Of a stretch of DNA of 64,000 nt, positions 15,845-23,490 are shown piece by piece. This DNA comes from Nonomuraea cavernae (GTDB lineage Bacteria; Actinomycetota; Actinomycetes; Streptosporangiales; Streptosporangiaceae): assembly GCF_014646355.1 (NCBI RefSeq), contig NZ_BMNH01000028.1:1-64000 (forward strand), read 5' to 3'. The notes beneath the pieces are model-generated. The model was not told where the DNA came from. It searched no databases and saw only the letters and a program-made list of their open reading frames with translations. A program made the position numbers and the translations under genes. Positions within the stretch are counted from its first letter, which is position 1. Every line of letters begins with the position of its first letter.

Positions 15845-16296
15845 ACCGTCGAGGAGATGCCGGCCTCACGGGGCTGGAGGCCCAGAAGTGCGGGCCGCTC
15901 CGCTCGGATTCGCCATTCGTGGACGGGGTCGGCGATCAGGCGGCGTGTCCTGAGGTCGAGCAGTCCGCTCACATGGCTGACTTCGGCGGCCACGGTGCCG
16001 TTCGGTTGCCGCAACCGATGGTGCACTCGGTAGGTCTTGCCGCCGCCCCATTCCCACCCGCATGAGACGTCGACCTGGTCGCCGCCACGTAGCTCGCGGT
16101 GATACTTGATGACGGTCTCCAGGTTGACCGGGCCGATGCCGCTGCCGAGAAGGTCGTCGACGGAGACTCCCGCGGCTTGGACGCAGGCGAAGCGAGCATG
16201 ATCGGCGTACTGGATGTAGAAGCCTCCGTTGAGATGGAGTTGCGGGTCGACCTCGTAGCTGCGGACCTCCAGGCGGACGCTGAACGGCTCGGTCAA
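15826..16296 (-). CDS. Hotdog-fold acyl-CoA thioesterase (4HBT type)
   Basis: A 156-residue protein with the hotdog thioesterase pattern: VRSYEVDPQLHLNGGFYIQY, where Asp and the following Gly/Tyr region match the 4-hydroxybenzoyl-CoA thioesterase active site. A long helix follows (YADHARFACVQAAGVSVDDLL), then strands VIKYHRELRGGDQVDVSCGW and TVAAEVSHVSGLLDL. Such enzymes hydrolyse acyl-CoA thioesters as homotetramers in the cytoplasm. Its ATG overlaps the stop of the upstream 108-residue gene (ATGA), so the two form a coupled unit behind the palindrome at 16627-16654. Substrate unknown. Confidence 0.85.
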   Translation of the reverse strand: MTEPFSVRLEVRSYEVDPQLHLNGGFYIQYADHARFACVQAAGVSVDDLLGSGIGPVNLETVIKYHRELRGGDQVDVSCGWEWGGGKTYRVHHRLRQPNGTVAAEVSHVSGLLDLRTRRLIADPVHEWRIRAERPALLGLQPREAGISSTVQRRTR

Positions 16297-16619
16297 CGGG
16301 AGTCTCCCTGCTCGGCAGGCCAGCGCAGCGAACGATCAGTCAGGTAGCGGCGGCCGTCATCGCGGATCTCCAGCCAGTCGCCACGGACCCAGCCACCCGC
16401 CGCCTGGGGCGAGAAGCCGTGCTTGCGGAACAAGGCACTGGCCTCGGCTCTTGTCAGGCCTCGCCGCCCCCATTCGGAGATGAGTGTGCGATAGCGGGTC
16501 TCGGCTGGGGTTTCAGTCGCGTCGGCGGAGATGGCGTCGGCCAGTGCCGCGAATCCAGCACTGATCTGGCGTAGCGCCGCGGCTACCTGGCGCATGTGCG
16601 ACGAGGACGGCTCTTCCAT
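16293..16619 (-). CDS. Small protein coupled to the thioesterase, unknown function
   Basis: A 108-residue protein. An N-terminal helix (MRQVAAALRQISAGFAALAD) is followed by RGLTRAEASALFRKHGF and SPQAAGGWVRGDWLEIRDDG, which has the look of a small winged or helix-turn-helix-like DNA-binding domain with a beta wing at the end. I chose the ATG at 16619, just downstream of the palindrome; frame extension upstream is not protein-like. It overlaps the thioesterase start by four bases. It may be an autoregulator binding the palindrome, but this is inference. Confidence 0.6.
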   Translation of the reverse strand: MEEPSSSHMRQVAAALRQISAGFAALADAISADATETPAETRYRTLISEWGRRGLTRAEASALFRKHGFSPQAAGGWVRGDWLEIRDDGRRYLTDRSLRWPAEQGDSR

Positions 16620-16626
16620 GGCAATA

Positions 16627-16654
16627 GCATAGCAATCGATGGCGATCGCTATGC
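16627..16654. promoter_or_regulatory. Palindromic operator candidate
   Basis: GCATAGC and GCTATGC form a perfect 7-bp inverted repeat separated by 14 bases, and the next bases inside (AATC and GATC) extend it with one mismatch. It is AT-richer than its surroundings and ends 7 bp before the minus-strand start at 16619, where a repressor would block transcription or translation. Confidence 0.55.
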
Positions 16655-16828
16655 AATGACCGCGTTCTCGCCGGTGGAGGAGGAAGATGGCCGGCATCGG
16701 TCTCATCCCCTGCGCGAACGTCGGGAGGACCGACGACGGCGGCGACCGGGCAACTTTTCGAATCGAACGAACTGTGTCACCATCGAGGTCTCGCATCTCA
16801 GAATTCTGATTTTGTCTGCGAGGGAGCC

Positions 16829-17977
16829 GTGCTTGACGCGCGAAAACTCTTGAGCGACTCGGACGGCACGCGAAAAGAAAATCGCACCAAAATCATCAGG
16901 GCCATCATGTGTCGCCCGGGATCGCAGAGCGAGCTGGTACGACGGACCGGGCTCTCCCCGGCCACCATTTCCTCAGCGGTGCAGGAAATGCGCGCCGACC
17001 GCATCGTCAAGAACACCAACCGGCCGATCGAGCTCGAACAGACCACCGGCGTCGCCCTCGGGATTTCGGTCGGGCTGCACGGAGTCCGGGTCGCGGGTCG
17101 CCTGGTGCACGAGCCCAAGGACGACATCCAGCTGATGACGGTCAGTCAGGGAATCTCCGGTGGCAACGGATGGGTGGCCGAGACCGCCGAAGCCGTCCAC
17201 ACGATGACCCAGAGCATCGGAAGGCATCGCGCGGACATAGCCACGCTCGGGATGGCGGTTCCGTGGGCGGTTCACGCGCGCACCCTGTTACCCAGCGACC
17301 CCGTGCCGACCTGGGCGGACACGAGGCCGGTCGGGCGATTGCTGGCTGAGGCGCTCGCGCTCCCACCGGGCGACCGGATCCAGGTCGTGATCGACACGGA
17401 CGCGCGCCTGGCGGCCTTCTACGAACAGACCTACAACCACGCCTTCGAGACCATGCTGTCGGTCCAGGTGTCGGCGCACGTCACCGGCGGCCTGATGCTG
17501 GCCAACACGCATGTGCGCGGCGCCCGGGGCAGGGCCGTGAGCGTGGGGCATCTGTCCGTCGACCTGGCGGGCAGGGAGTGCTGGTGCGGGCTCAGGGGCT
17601 GCCTGGAGGGGTACGTCACCGCGCCCGCGCTCCTGGAGGAGGCCTTCGTCAAGTGCCACGCCCGGCAGGTCGCACCGCCGGGCACGATCGAGGAGTTCAT
17701 CACTCGTGCACGGGACCGTGATCTGGTCTGCCTCGACGTGCTGCGGCGGGCGGCGGTCCAGTTGGGGCGTGGCCTGGTGAGCGCCACGGTCGCGGCCGAC
17801 CAGCACGCCATCGTGCTCGGTGGTACGGTCGCGCCCGGCTTCGAGCTGGTGCTGGACGAGTGTCGCAGGGAGATGGACCGTTCGGGGTGGGCCCGAGAGG
17901 TGCCGGTGCTGATCGGCGAGCTCGATGCCGCCACTCACGGCGCCCTCCTGCTCGGCCTGGCCGGCCACCTCAACTGA
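16829..17977 (+). CDS. ROK-family transcriptional regulator
   Basis: A 382-residue ROK protein. An N-terminal winged helix-turn-helix (~20-62; SQSELVRRTGLSPATISSAV) is fused to a sugar-kinase-like fold. The ROK zinc motif ECWCGLRGCLEG lies near residues 250-260, and a late Gly-rich segment HAIVLGGTVAPGFELV matches the phosphate-2 region. The GTG at 16829 follows GAGGGAG at good spacing. ROK regulators usually respond to sugars or their phosphates and repress catabolic genes. It lies 175 bp upstream of the lasso-peptide precursor on the same strand, so it may control that locus, but no operator was identified. Confidence 0.88.
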   Translation: MLDARKLLSDSDGTRKENRTKIIRAIMCRPGSQSELVRRTGLSPATISSAVQEMRADRIVKNTNRPIELEQTTGVALGISVGLHGVRVAGRLVHEPKDDIQLMTVSQGISGGNGWVAETAEAVHTMTQSIGRHRADIATLGMAVPWAVHARTLLPSDPVPTWADTRPVGRLLAEALALPPGDRIQVVIDTDARLAAFYEQTYNHAFETMLSVQVSAHVTGGLMLANTHVRGARGRAVSVGHLSVDLAGRECWCGLRGCLEGYVTAPALLEEAFVKCHARQVAPPGTIEEFITRARDRDLVCLDVLRRAAVQLGRGLVSATVAADQHAIVLGGTVAPGFELVLDECRREMDRSGWAREVPVLIGELDAATHGALLLGLAGHLN

Positions 17978-18066
17978 CGGCCCAACGGCGGCTGCGACGG
18001 CGACCCAGCGGCGGCCCAACGGCGGCCCAACGACGGCCCAGCGGCGGCCCAACGGCGGCTCGACGG
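17978..18066. repeat. Degenerate 12-bp tandem repeat
   Basis: About seven units of a 12-bp GC-rich motif (CCCAACGGCGGC with A/G and C/T variants) run head to tail directly after the ROK stop codon. The tract fills most of the gap to the lasso precursor. It may be simple slippage expansion, or a regulator-binding or transcript-structuring tract. Confidence 0.7.
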
Positions 18067-18152
18067 CCGGGCACCGGATTGCCCGGCCGGCCGGTGCCAG
18101 GAGCCGCGGGTGAGTAGAGTCCGTACAGCCACAGCCGGACTCCCAGAAAGAG

Positions 18153-18317
18153 ATGATCGCCGTGTCGGACACCCCGTCCGAAGATCGTGCTGACGCGCCG
18201 TCGCCGGAGCCTGCTTATGAACCGCCGGTCATCATCGATCTGGGACGCATCAGGGCTCTCTTCCGCGGCAACGCCTCCAGCGGCAACGCCGACGCCAACT
18301 CGCAGTATTACTGGTGA
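18153..18317 (+). CDS. Lasso peptide precursor, RES-701-like core
   Basis: A 54-residue precursor from the ATG at 18153; a GTG at 18162, better spaced from AGAAAGAG, would give 51. The leader holds the RRE-binding signature Tyr22-x2-Pro25-x-Ile27-x3-Gly31 (YEPPVIIDLG). Seven residues later the core starts at Gly39: GNASSGNADANSQYYW. Gly1 and Asp9 would close a 9-membered ring, leaving a 7-residue tail. Length, Gly1-Asn2, Asp9 and terminal Tyr-Tyr-Trp agree with the known RES-701 peptide (GNWHGTAPDWFFNYYW); most other positions differ. The usual Thr at leader position -2 is Phe here. Cyclase and fused maturation genes follow at once. Product type is well supported; activity is unknown. Confidence 0.85.
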   Translation: MIAVSDTPSEDRADAPSPEPAYEPPVIIDLGRIRALFRGNASSGNADANSQYYW

Positions 18318-20097
18318 ACGGTCACTTCCCGGGCTCCTCGTCCACCTGCGCGACGGTCGCCTGAGCGGTGATCCCGAGCTGCCGGGCCATCCCGTCTGGT
18401 CCGGGATCGAGGGCGTCAGGGCCTACGGGCTCTGGCCGCCCGGACACCTCTCCACGGCCACGTACGGCTCCGCCCGCCTGCTCGTCGCCGGTCACTGTCT
18501 CGCCTCCCAGGAGGAGATCGCCGCCCGGCTCGCGACCGCGATCGACGGCGCCGGCCCCGCCCTGCTGACCGAGTTGCCCGGAGCGTACGCGTGTGTCCTG
18601 GTGGAACGGGACAGGGTCCAGATCTACAGCGATCTCGCGGGACAGTTCCCCTTCTATCTGGCCGCCCGCGGCGGAGGGTGGCTGGTCTCGTCGCACGCCT
18701 GGCCGCACGGGCGCGAGCCGGACCCGCTGGCGGCCGCGGTCGACGTCGTCTGCCCGCACGTGCTGCCGCTGGCGGAGGGCAGGTCGTTCCTGCGGGGTGT
18801 TCGCGAAGTCGGCGGCGGTCACCTGATCTCCGCCGGGTCCGGTGGCGTCGAGGTGCGGCGTTACGCCCCATGGCTGCCCGAGCGGGTGACCGATCCGGCC
18901 GAGGGGGCTCGGGCGTTGCGGTCGGCTCTGGTGGAGGCCGTGCGTCTGCGGCGCCGCTCCGGCGTCGTCACCTCGGATCTGAGCGGCGGCGTCGACTCCA
19001 CCGCGCTCGCCCTGCTGGCCGCGCGGCTGTCACCGGAGGTCATCGACGCCGTCGTCTATCACCATCTGTCCGCTCCGGCGGACGACCTGGCCCAGGCCGT
19101 CCGGGTCGCGGGGGCCGATCGGCGCATCAGGCTCGCGACCGTTCGCGGCACCCCGGACACCCTCCCCTATCAGCGGCTGGACCAGGCCTGGGCCGATCGC
19201 CCCGCGCCGGGGGCTCTGGCTCATCGCAGGGCGATGCTGCGGCTTCGCTGGGCGGCCGCTCACGGATCCGGGGCGCATCTCACCGGCGAGGGCGCCGACG
19301 CGCTGTTGCACCCTTCGCCCGCGTATCTGGCCGACCTGGTCAGGGCGGGTTCGGTGGCCCGGCTCGCCAAGGACAGCGCCGCGCTCGCCCAACTGCGCAA
19401 GATCTCGCCCGGCGGGCTCATGCTCCGGGCGGTACGGCTCGCCCGTACGTCACCCGCGACGGCGCTGCGCCAGCTGGGACGGAGTCTGAGCGTTCCGCCA
19501 CGCGCGGCAGGGTCACCCGCGGACGCCGTGTCGTGGTGGAGCGTCTCGGGAGAGGCCATCGGCTGGTTGGCGCCCCGGGTGCGGTCGGAGCTCGCGGACC
19601 TCGCGACCGACCCCGCCACGACCAGGGCCATGCCCGAGGGCGCGGGCCCGGCCGACCACGCCGCGCTGGCCGAACTTCGCTCGGCCGCGCACGCCCAGCG
19701 TTACCTCAGGGAGCTGGGCGCCGGGGTGGGGGTCGCGGTGCACGCCCCCTACCTCGACCGGGCCGTGATCCGCGGCTGCCTGGCCGTCCCCGCCGTGCTG
19801 CGCGCCGAGCGGGGCCGCTTCAAACCGCTGCTCGTCGCGGCGCTGCGCGACCTGGTGCCGAACGACGCGCTGTCCCGTACGACCAAAGGCGCCTATCAGG
19901 CAGAGGAGTACCTGGGCGCACGCCGGGCGCGTCGTGAGATCTCCGCGCTCCTGGCGGATTCGAGGCTGGTGGATCTCGGTGTCGTGGACCCGCGCGCGGT
20001 CACTGTCACGCTGACCCGCCTGTGTCACGGTGCCCCTGTGCCGCTCGGTTCGTTCAGTCGCCTCCTGGCGCTGGAAATCGCGCTTCGCGACACTTGA
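18217..20097 (+). CDS. Lasso peptide cyclase (asparagine synthetase-like, LasC)
   Basis: A homologue of asparagine synthetase B that adenylates the ring Asp and forms the isopeptide bond with Gly1. The N-terminal glutaminase-like domain (to ~residue 190) lacks the catalytic Cys, as in lasso cyclases. The ATP-pyrophosphatase signature SGGVDSTALALLAA lies near 19000, and the C-terminal region keeps PYLDRAVIRG and RTTKGAYQAEEY. Homology starts at about 18325 (LPGLLVHLRDG), right after the precursor stop. In this frame the only ATG/GTG/TTG is the ATG at 18217, inside the precursor. A GTG at 18314 overlapping the precursor stop reads VNGHFPG but is out of frame by one base, so a frameshift or base error at the CCCGGG near 18328-18333 is possible. 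Confidence 0.85.
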   Translation: MNRRSSSIWDASGLSSAATPPAATPTPTRSITGERSLPGLLVHLRDGRLSGDPELPGHPVWSGIEGVRAYGLWPPGHLSTATYGSARLLVAGHCLASQEEIAARLATAIDGAGPALLTELPGAYACVLVERDRVQIYSDLAGQFPFYLAARGGGWLVSSHAWPHGREPDPLAAAVDVVCPHVLPLAEGRSFLRGVREVGGGHLISAGSGGVEVRRYAPWLPERVTDPAEGARALRSALVEAVRLRRRSGVVTSDLSGGVDSTALALLAARLSPEVIDAVVYHHLSAPADDLAQAVRVAGADRRIRLATVRGTPDTLPYQRLDQAWADRPAPGALAHRRAMLRLRWAAAHGSGAHLTGEGADALLHPSPAYLADLVRAGSVARLAKDSAALAQLRKISPGGLMLRAVRLARTSPATALRQLGRSLSVPPRAAGSPADAVSWWSVSGEAIGWLAPRVRSELADLATDPATTRAMPEGAGPADHAALAELRSAAHAQRYLRELGAGVGVAVHAPYLDRAVIRGCLAVPAVLRAERGRFKPLLVAALRDLVPNDALSRTTKGAYQAEEYLGARRARREISALLADSRLVDLGVVDPRAVTVTLTRLCHGAPVPLGSFSRLLALEIALRDT

Positions 20098-20102
20098 CCG
20101 CC

Positions 20103-20927
20103 ATGGCCTCGTCCACGCTTCCGGAGCTCTACCGCCACACCGACGAACACGGCGTGGTGGTCGTCGACGTACGAACGGAGCACTGCCACGCGCTGAATTC
20201 CACCGCGGCTCTGGTGTGGGAGGTGCTGCGGAGCGGTGGCACCGTCGCCGACGCGGTCGAGGCGCTCGCGGACCGGCATGTGGACCAGCCGCGCGAGCGC
20301 CTCCGGGCCGATGTCACCGGGTTCGTGGCCGAGCTGCGCGAAGCGGGCCTCCTGCGTCCGGCCCCACCTTCGGTGAGTACGAGCGCGCCCGGGATCGAGA
20401 AAACCGAGGAGACCGAACAAGCCGAGGAGGTTGAGGGGGGCGAACGGCGGGCCAGCGGGGTGCCGATGGCGCGCGGCCCGGCGGGCCGGCCGAGTCCGGC
20501 GAGCGTCGTGTTCCTGCTGGCCGCGGTGACGCTGCTGGCCTTGCCCGTGCGCTTCTCCTCCCGGCTCGCGCGTCGGGCGCATCGTCGGCTGGGCCACCGG
20601 CCGCTCCCGGTCGACAGAGCGGAACGCATGACGGCAGAGGTGAAGAAGGCGGCGGCGATCTTCCCTGGACGCGCCGCCTGCTTCGAGATCTCCCTGGCGA
20701 CCGTGCTGTGGGCCGCGGCCCTGGGGCACCGGCTCGACTGGTGCTGGGGAGTGCTGCCCGACCCCTTCACCTTCCACGCCTGGGTCGAGACGCAGGGACA
20801 GCGCGTAGAGGACGACGAAGACCGTCTTTACGGCCCGCCCTATCACCGGCTCCGTCCGCTGGACACACAACAGTGGCCGCTTCGTTCTGAACGCCTGTTT
20901 CGGTGGCCCACCTCGTTCCGGCGCTGA
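20103..20927 (+). CDS. Fused lasso maturation protein: RRE (B1) plus leader peptidase (B2)
   Basis: A 274-residue fusion. Residues ~5-85 are a PqqD-like RRE domain that binds the leader (VVVVDVRTEHCHALNSTAAL, with AVEALADRH and VAELREAGLL). A Glu-rich linker follows (~96-118), then a transglutaminase-like peptidase (~130-274) with catalytic Cys193 (GRAACFEISLAT) and His225 (PFTFHAWVE). It would bind the precursor and cut before Gly39. In many actinobacteria B1 and B2 are separate genes; here they are one. The ATG at 20103 follows the cyclase stop by five bases. A hydrophobic stretch at 133-148 is probably part of the fold. No lasso ABC transporter gene follows. Confidence 0.9.
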   Translation: MASSTLPELYRHTDEHGVVVVDVRTEHCHALNSTAALVWEVLRSGGTVADAVEALADRHVDQPRERLRADVTGFVAELREAGLLRPAPPSVSTSAPGIEKTEETEQAEEVEGGERRASGVPMARGPAGRPSPASVVFLLAAVTLLALPVRFSSRLARRAHRRLGHRPLPVDRAERMTAEVKKAAAIFPGRAACFEISLATVLWAAALGHRLDWCWGVLPDPFTFHAWVETQGQRVEDDEDRLYGPPYHRLRPLDTQQWPLRSERLFRWPTSFRR

Positions 20928-21099
20928 TTCGAAAGGGACGGCACCAAATCTCGCGGCTCCCGCGCGGATTCATGTTGTGTCGTTTTCTGGTGCGACTGAA
21001 CGGGCGTTGTTCTCTAGAGAACCATCGGCCTACGATCCGAGCAAGGAGACCCTGAGAAAGGGCCCCGGACAATGGGGCCGGCCGAAAAGGTGATGGGAA

Positions 21100-21297
21100 A
21101 TGGGGCGCTATCTGCGCCGTTCCACCGGACGTGACAGAGGACCCGACTGGAAACTGCTCCTGCTGATCGCGGCGGCCACGGGCACGGGAGGTGTCGTGAT
21201 CTTCCAGCCGTCTCTCGCCGCACCCGTCGCCATCGCCGTCGGCGTGGCCACGCTCTTCAACGACCTGCTCTCCCGCCGTAAAAGGGAGGACGACTGA
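21100..21297 (+). CDS. Small membrane protein
   Basis: A 65-residue protein with a basic N-terminus, two hydrophobic segments (~17-35, WKLLLLIAAATGTGGVVIF; ~38-54, LAAPVAIAVGVATLF) and a charged tail (SRRKREDD). The ATG at 21100 follows AAAAGGTG. It lies 172 bp after the lasso maturation gene on the same strand, with a GGCCCC/GGGGCC hairpin at 21061-21079 between, so it is probably transcribed separately. A role in lasso export or immunity cannot be excluded but nothing shows it. Confidence 0.6.
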   Translation: MGRYLRRSTGRDRGPDWKLLLLIAAATGTGGVVIFQPSLAAPVAIAVGVATLFNDLLSRRKREDD

Positions 21298-21562
21298 CGC
21301 GGGGACGTCCGGCACGCGGAGTGGCGTCGCGGGGTCCTTGGGCAACGGCCCGGAAGCGCGTACGTGATGCCGCGAAACCGGTGGCCGGACCCGGGGCGTT
21401 CGTTATGATCATGGTCGAGCTTCTCCGCCGAGGAGATGTCTCCAGCGTGCCTGTGGTCGGGGCCTCGGTGCCTCGACAGCCGATCAGGCACTGCGGGCGC
21501 ATCACTGATCGTCTGACTCCGCGTGGTGTTCTTTCGCCATGCCTCTTTCCGGAAGGTGTCCT

Positions 21563-21904
21563 ATGCGTTTTTCGCGTGTCGCTCGTCCTGCCTCGCTGGC
21601 GTTCGTGACTCTGGCTCTGGCCTCCGCCCTCGCGGCCTGCGGAGGCGGCGCCGAGGACACCTCGGGTGCGCCTGCCGCGGCGGGCGTCGACAAGGCCGCT
21701 CTGGTCGCGAAGCTGAAGGAGACCCCGGAGGCGAAGGACGTCCCGGATTCGACCTGGGACTGTATGGCCGCTGCCATGCTGAAGCACGGCGACCAGGCCA
21801 CGTTGCAGGGCTTCGTCGACGGCAAGGTGGACGTGACGAACGACTTCAAGGCCTTCGGCGACAAGGAGGCGCAGATCCAGCGCGAGGTGTCGGAGTGTGA
21901 GTAG
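21563..21904 (+). CDS. Small lipoprotein
   Basis: A 113-residue precursor with a lipoprotein signal: SLAFVTLALASALAAC places the lipobox Cys at 26. The ATG at 21563 follows GGAAGG. The mature protein is short, charged and helical (DKAALVAKLKETPEAKD, DSTWDCMAAAMLKHG), with two further Cys (near residue 73 and close to the C-terminus) that may pair. It resembles many small actinomycete lipoproteins of unknown role. It converges with the minus-strand sigma-linked gene, 12 bp apart. Confidence 0.75.
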   Translation: MRFSRVARPASLAFVTLALASALAACGGGAEDTSGAPAAAGVDKAALVAKLKETPEAKDVPDSTWDCMAAAMLKHGDQATLQGFVDGKVDVTNDFKAFGDKEAQIQREVSECE

Positions 21905-21916
21905 CGACGCCTGAGG

Positions 21917-22990
21917 TCAGTGCCTGGCGCCGCCGGGGATGACGATCTCCGCCTCGCCGGGGAACTCGTGGAGGAGGCGGCCGGCTGACAGCAGCCGCAA
22001 ACGTCCGGTCCGCTGGTCAGGGGGGAGCTGGATGACGGCATAGCCGTCCGGCGTGGGGCCCACGGCATAGTGGCCGTCCGCCAGGGGCGTGCGCGACACG
22101 AGGGCGCCCCCTTGGCCGAACTCCAGGACCGCGACCTTCTCCCCGGTGTACTCCAGCAGGAAGATGCGGCCGCCGCTGACCTGCACCGACAGGCCGTGGT
22201 CGGCGTCGGCCAGCACCCCGTCTCCGGTCGCCTGGAGGGTCACGGTCGAGCCGTCCGTACGCAGTTTCACCTGCCTGCGCGTGCTCTCGCCGTCCTGTGA
22301 CCGGTCCAGGAGGACCAGCTCGCCCGAGGGCAGGATGCCGACGGGCTCGTACCCGTCCGGCAGGCGCGGCGTGGTGAGGCGGCCGGTGGCGAGGTCCACG
22401 TCGGTGTATTCGGCGACCTTCCCGCTCGCGTGGTAGCCGAGGATCACGCGCCGGGAGTCGGCGGACCAGGTCCAGGGGCTGTAGGCGGTGTCCGGCCCGC
22501 CGGTCGACGGGGAGGCGACGCGGTGGGTCGTGTCGCCCAGCAGGTCTCTGAGCTCGTAACCGCTCGCGGTCGGCCTGCCGAGCCAGCGCCCGTCGGGGGA
22601 CAGCGTGAGGTTGCCCGGCGGGTTGACGGTGCGGGTGCCGAGCAGGTAGCGCCGGCCGTCCGTGACGGCCAGCAGCGTGGGGCAGGCGTGTCTGCACGGT
22701 GTGTAGACGGCCGCGCCCCGGCCGATCGGGCCGCTCGCGGGCAGTGCCGGGTAGGCCGGAGAGGGCTCCGCGGAGCCGGACGTCGCCGGGACCGCCACGA
22801 TGGTGTCGCCGGACGGGTGCGTCAGGCTCTGTCGCAGGCCGACTCCACCGACGATCACCAGCGCCGCGCAGGCGGCTCCCGCTGCGGTCCGCGCGATCCG
22901 GCGACGGCGCAGGACGCGCAGCGCGCGGCCCGCGTCGGCGTAGTCACGCGCGTCCTGTTCGAGCTCGTGGTACGTGTCGCGAAGGTTCAC
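21917..22990 (-). CDS. Membrane-anchored partner of the SigE-type sigma factor
   Basis: A 357-residue single-span protein. The N-terminal ~32 residues are cytoplasmic, rich in charged residues (LEQDARDYADAGRALRVLRR), followed by one span (~35-52) and a large outer domain. The outer part consists of WD/YncE-like beta repeats (LTLSPDGRWLG, YSPWTWSADSRRVILGY, VGILPSGELVLLD, YAVGPTPDGYAVIQL), probably a propeller. Its ATG overlaps the stop of the sigma factor by four bases, and this pairing is standard for the SigE-type group, so it may act as an anti-sigma or sensor protein. No zinc-binding anti-sigma motif is present. Confidence 0.75.
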   Translation of the reverse strand: MNLRDTYHELEQDARDYADAGRALRVLRRRRIARTAAGAACAALVIVGGVGLRQSLTHPSGDTIVAVPATSGSAEPSPAYPALPASGPIGRGAAVYTPCRHACPTLLAVTDGRRYLLGTRTVNPPGNLTLSPDGRWLGRPTASGYELRDLLGDTTHRVASPSTGGPDTAYSPWTWSADSRRVILGYHASGKVAEYTDVDLATGRLTTPRLPDGYEPVGILPSGELVLLDRSQDGESTRRQVKLRTDGSTVTLQATGDGVLADADHGLSVQVSGGRIFLLEYTGEKVAVLEFGQGGALVSRTPLADGHYAVGPTPDGYAVIQLPPDQRTGRLRLLSAGRLLHEFPGEAEIVIPGGARH

Positions 22991-23490
22991 GGATGCACCC
23001 TCTCCAGCAGTTGCGGAGCCACTTTTCTCAGACGGTTGAGCGCGTCGTGCGCGTGCCGCTTGACCGTCCCGACGGAGCAGTCCAGCCGAGCGGCGACCTC
23101 CGCCTCCGGGAGGTCCTCGTAGAACCTCAGGTAGAGCACGATCCGCTGCCGGGGACTGAGGAGGGCGAGGGCGTGCCGGAGCATGATCTTCAGCTCGGTC
23201 TGCGTGGACCGGTCCTCGTGGGCCGGAGCCTCGGGCAGGTCGGCGGTGGGGACGAAGGTCAGCCGGCGGGGGCGGCGCCAGGTGCGCAGCTGGTTGAGCA
23301 TGATCTTGCGTACGTACGCCTCGGGATCGGCCACCGTCATGATCTTGCGCCAGCGGGCCGCCGCCTTGACCAGGGTCTCCTGGAGCAGGTCCTCGGCGTG
23401 GGTGTGGTCACCCGTGAGCAGGAAGGCCGTCCGGGACAGGGCCAGGCCGCGCGCGGCCACGAACTCTCGGAAACTCTCGGTGTCGGTCAC
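22987..23490 (-). CDS. ECF RNA polymerase sigma factor, SigE-type
   Basis: A 167-residue ECF sigma factor. Region 2 is at ~5-75 (LLTGDHTHAEDLLQETLVKA, the region 2.2-2.4 helix, then YVRKIMLNQLRTWRR) and region 4 at ~105-160 (LSPRQRIVLYLRFYEDLPEA, then VAARLDCSVGTVKRHAHDAL). The GTG at 23490 follows GGAAGGG; upstream in-frame codons are not conserved-looking. The membrane-anchored partner gene follows with a 4-bp overlap. The Cys-rich/mau-like operon lies immediately upstream in the same direction (137 bp) and could be part of its regulon or transcript; this is inferred from position only. Confidence 0.9.
   Translation of the reverse strand: MTDTESFREFVAARGLALSRTAFLLTGDHTHAEDLLQETLVKAAARWRKIMTVADPEAYVRKIMLNQLRTWRRPRRLTFVPTADLPEAPAHEDRSTQTELKIMLRHALALLSPRQRIVLYLRFYEDLPEAEVAARLDCSVGTVKRHAHDALNRLRKVAPQLLERVHP

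Noticed and set aside
17978-18066. CRISPR-like array
   Set aside because: The 12-bp units are contiguous without spacers and vary gradually; no cas genes are near. Elsewhere in the window no repeat-spacer pattern was seen either.
18153-18317. Graspetide or other RiPP instead of lasso peptide
   Set aside because: No ATP-grasp ligase is present, while the asparagine-synthetase-like cyclase and transglutaminase-like B2 are specific to lasso pathways, and Gly1-Asp9 spacing fits.
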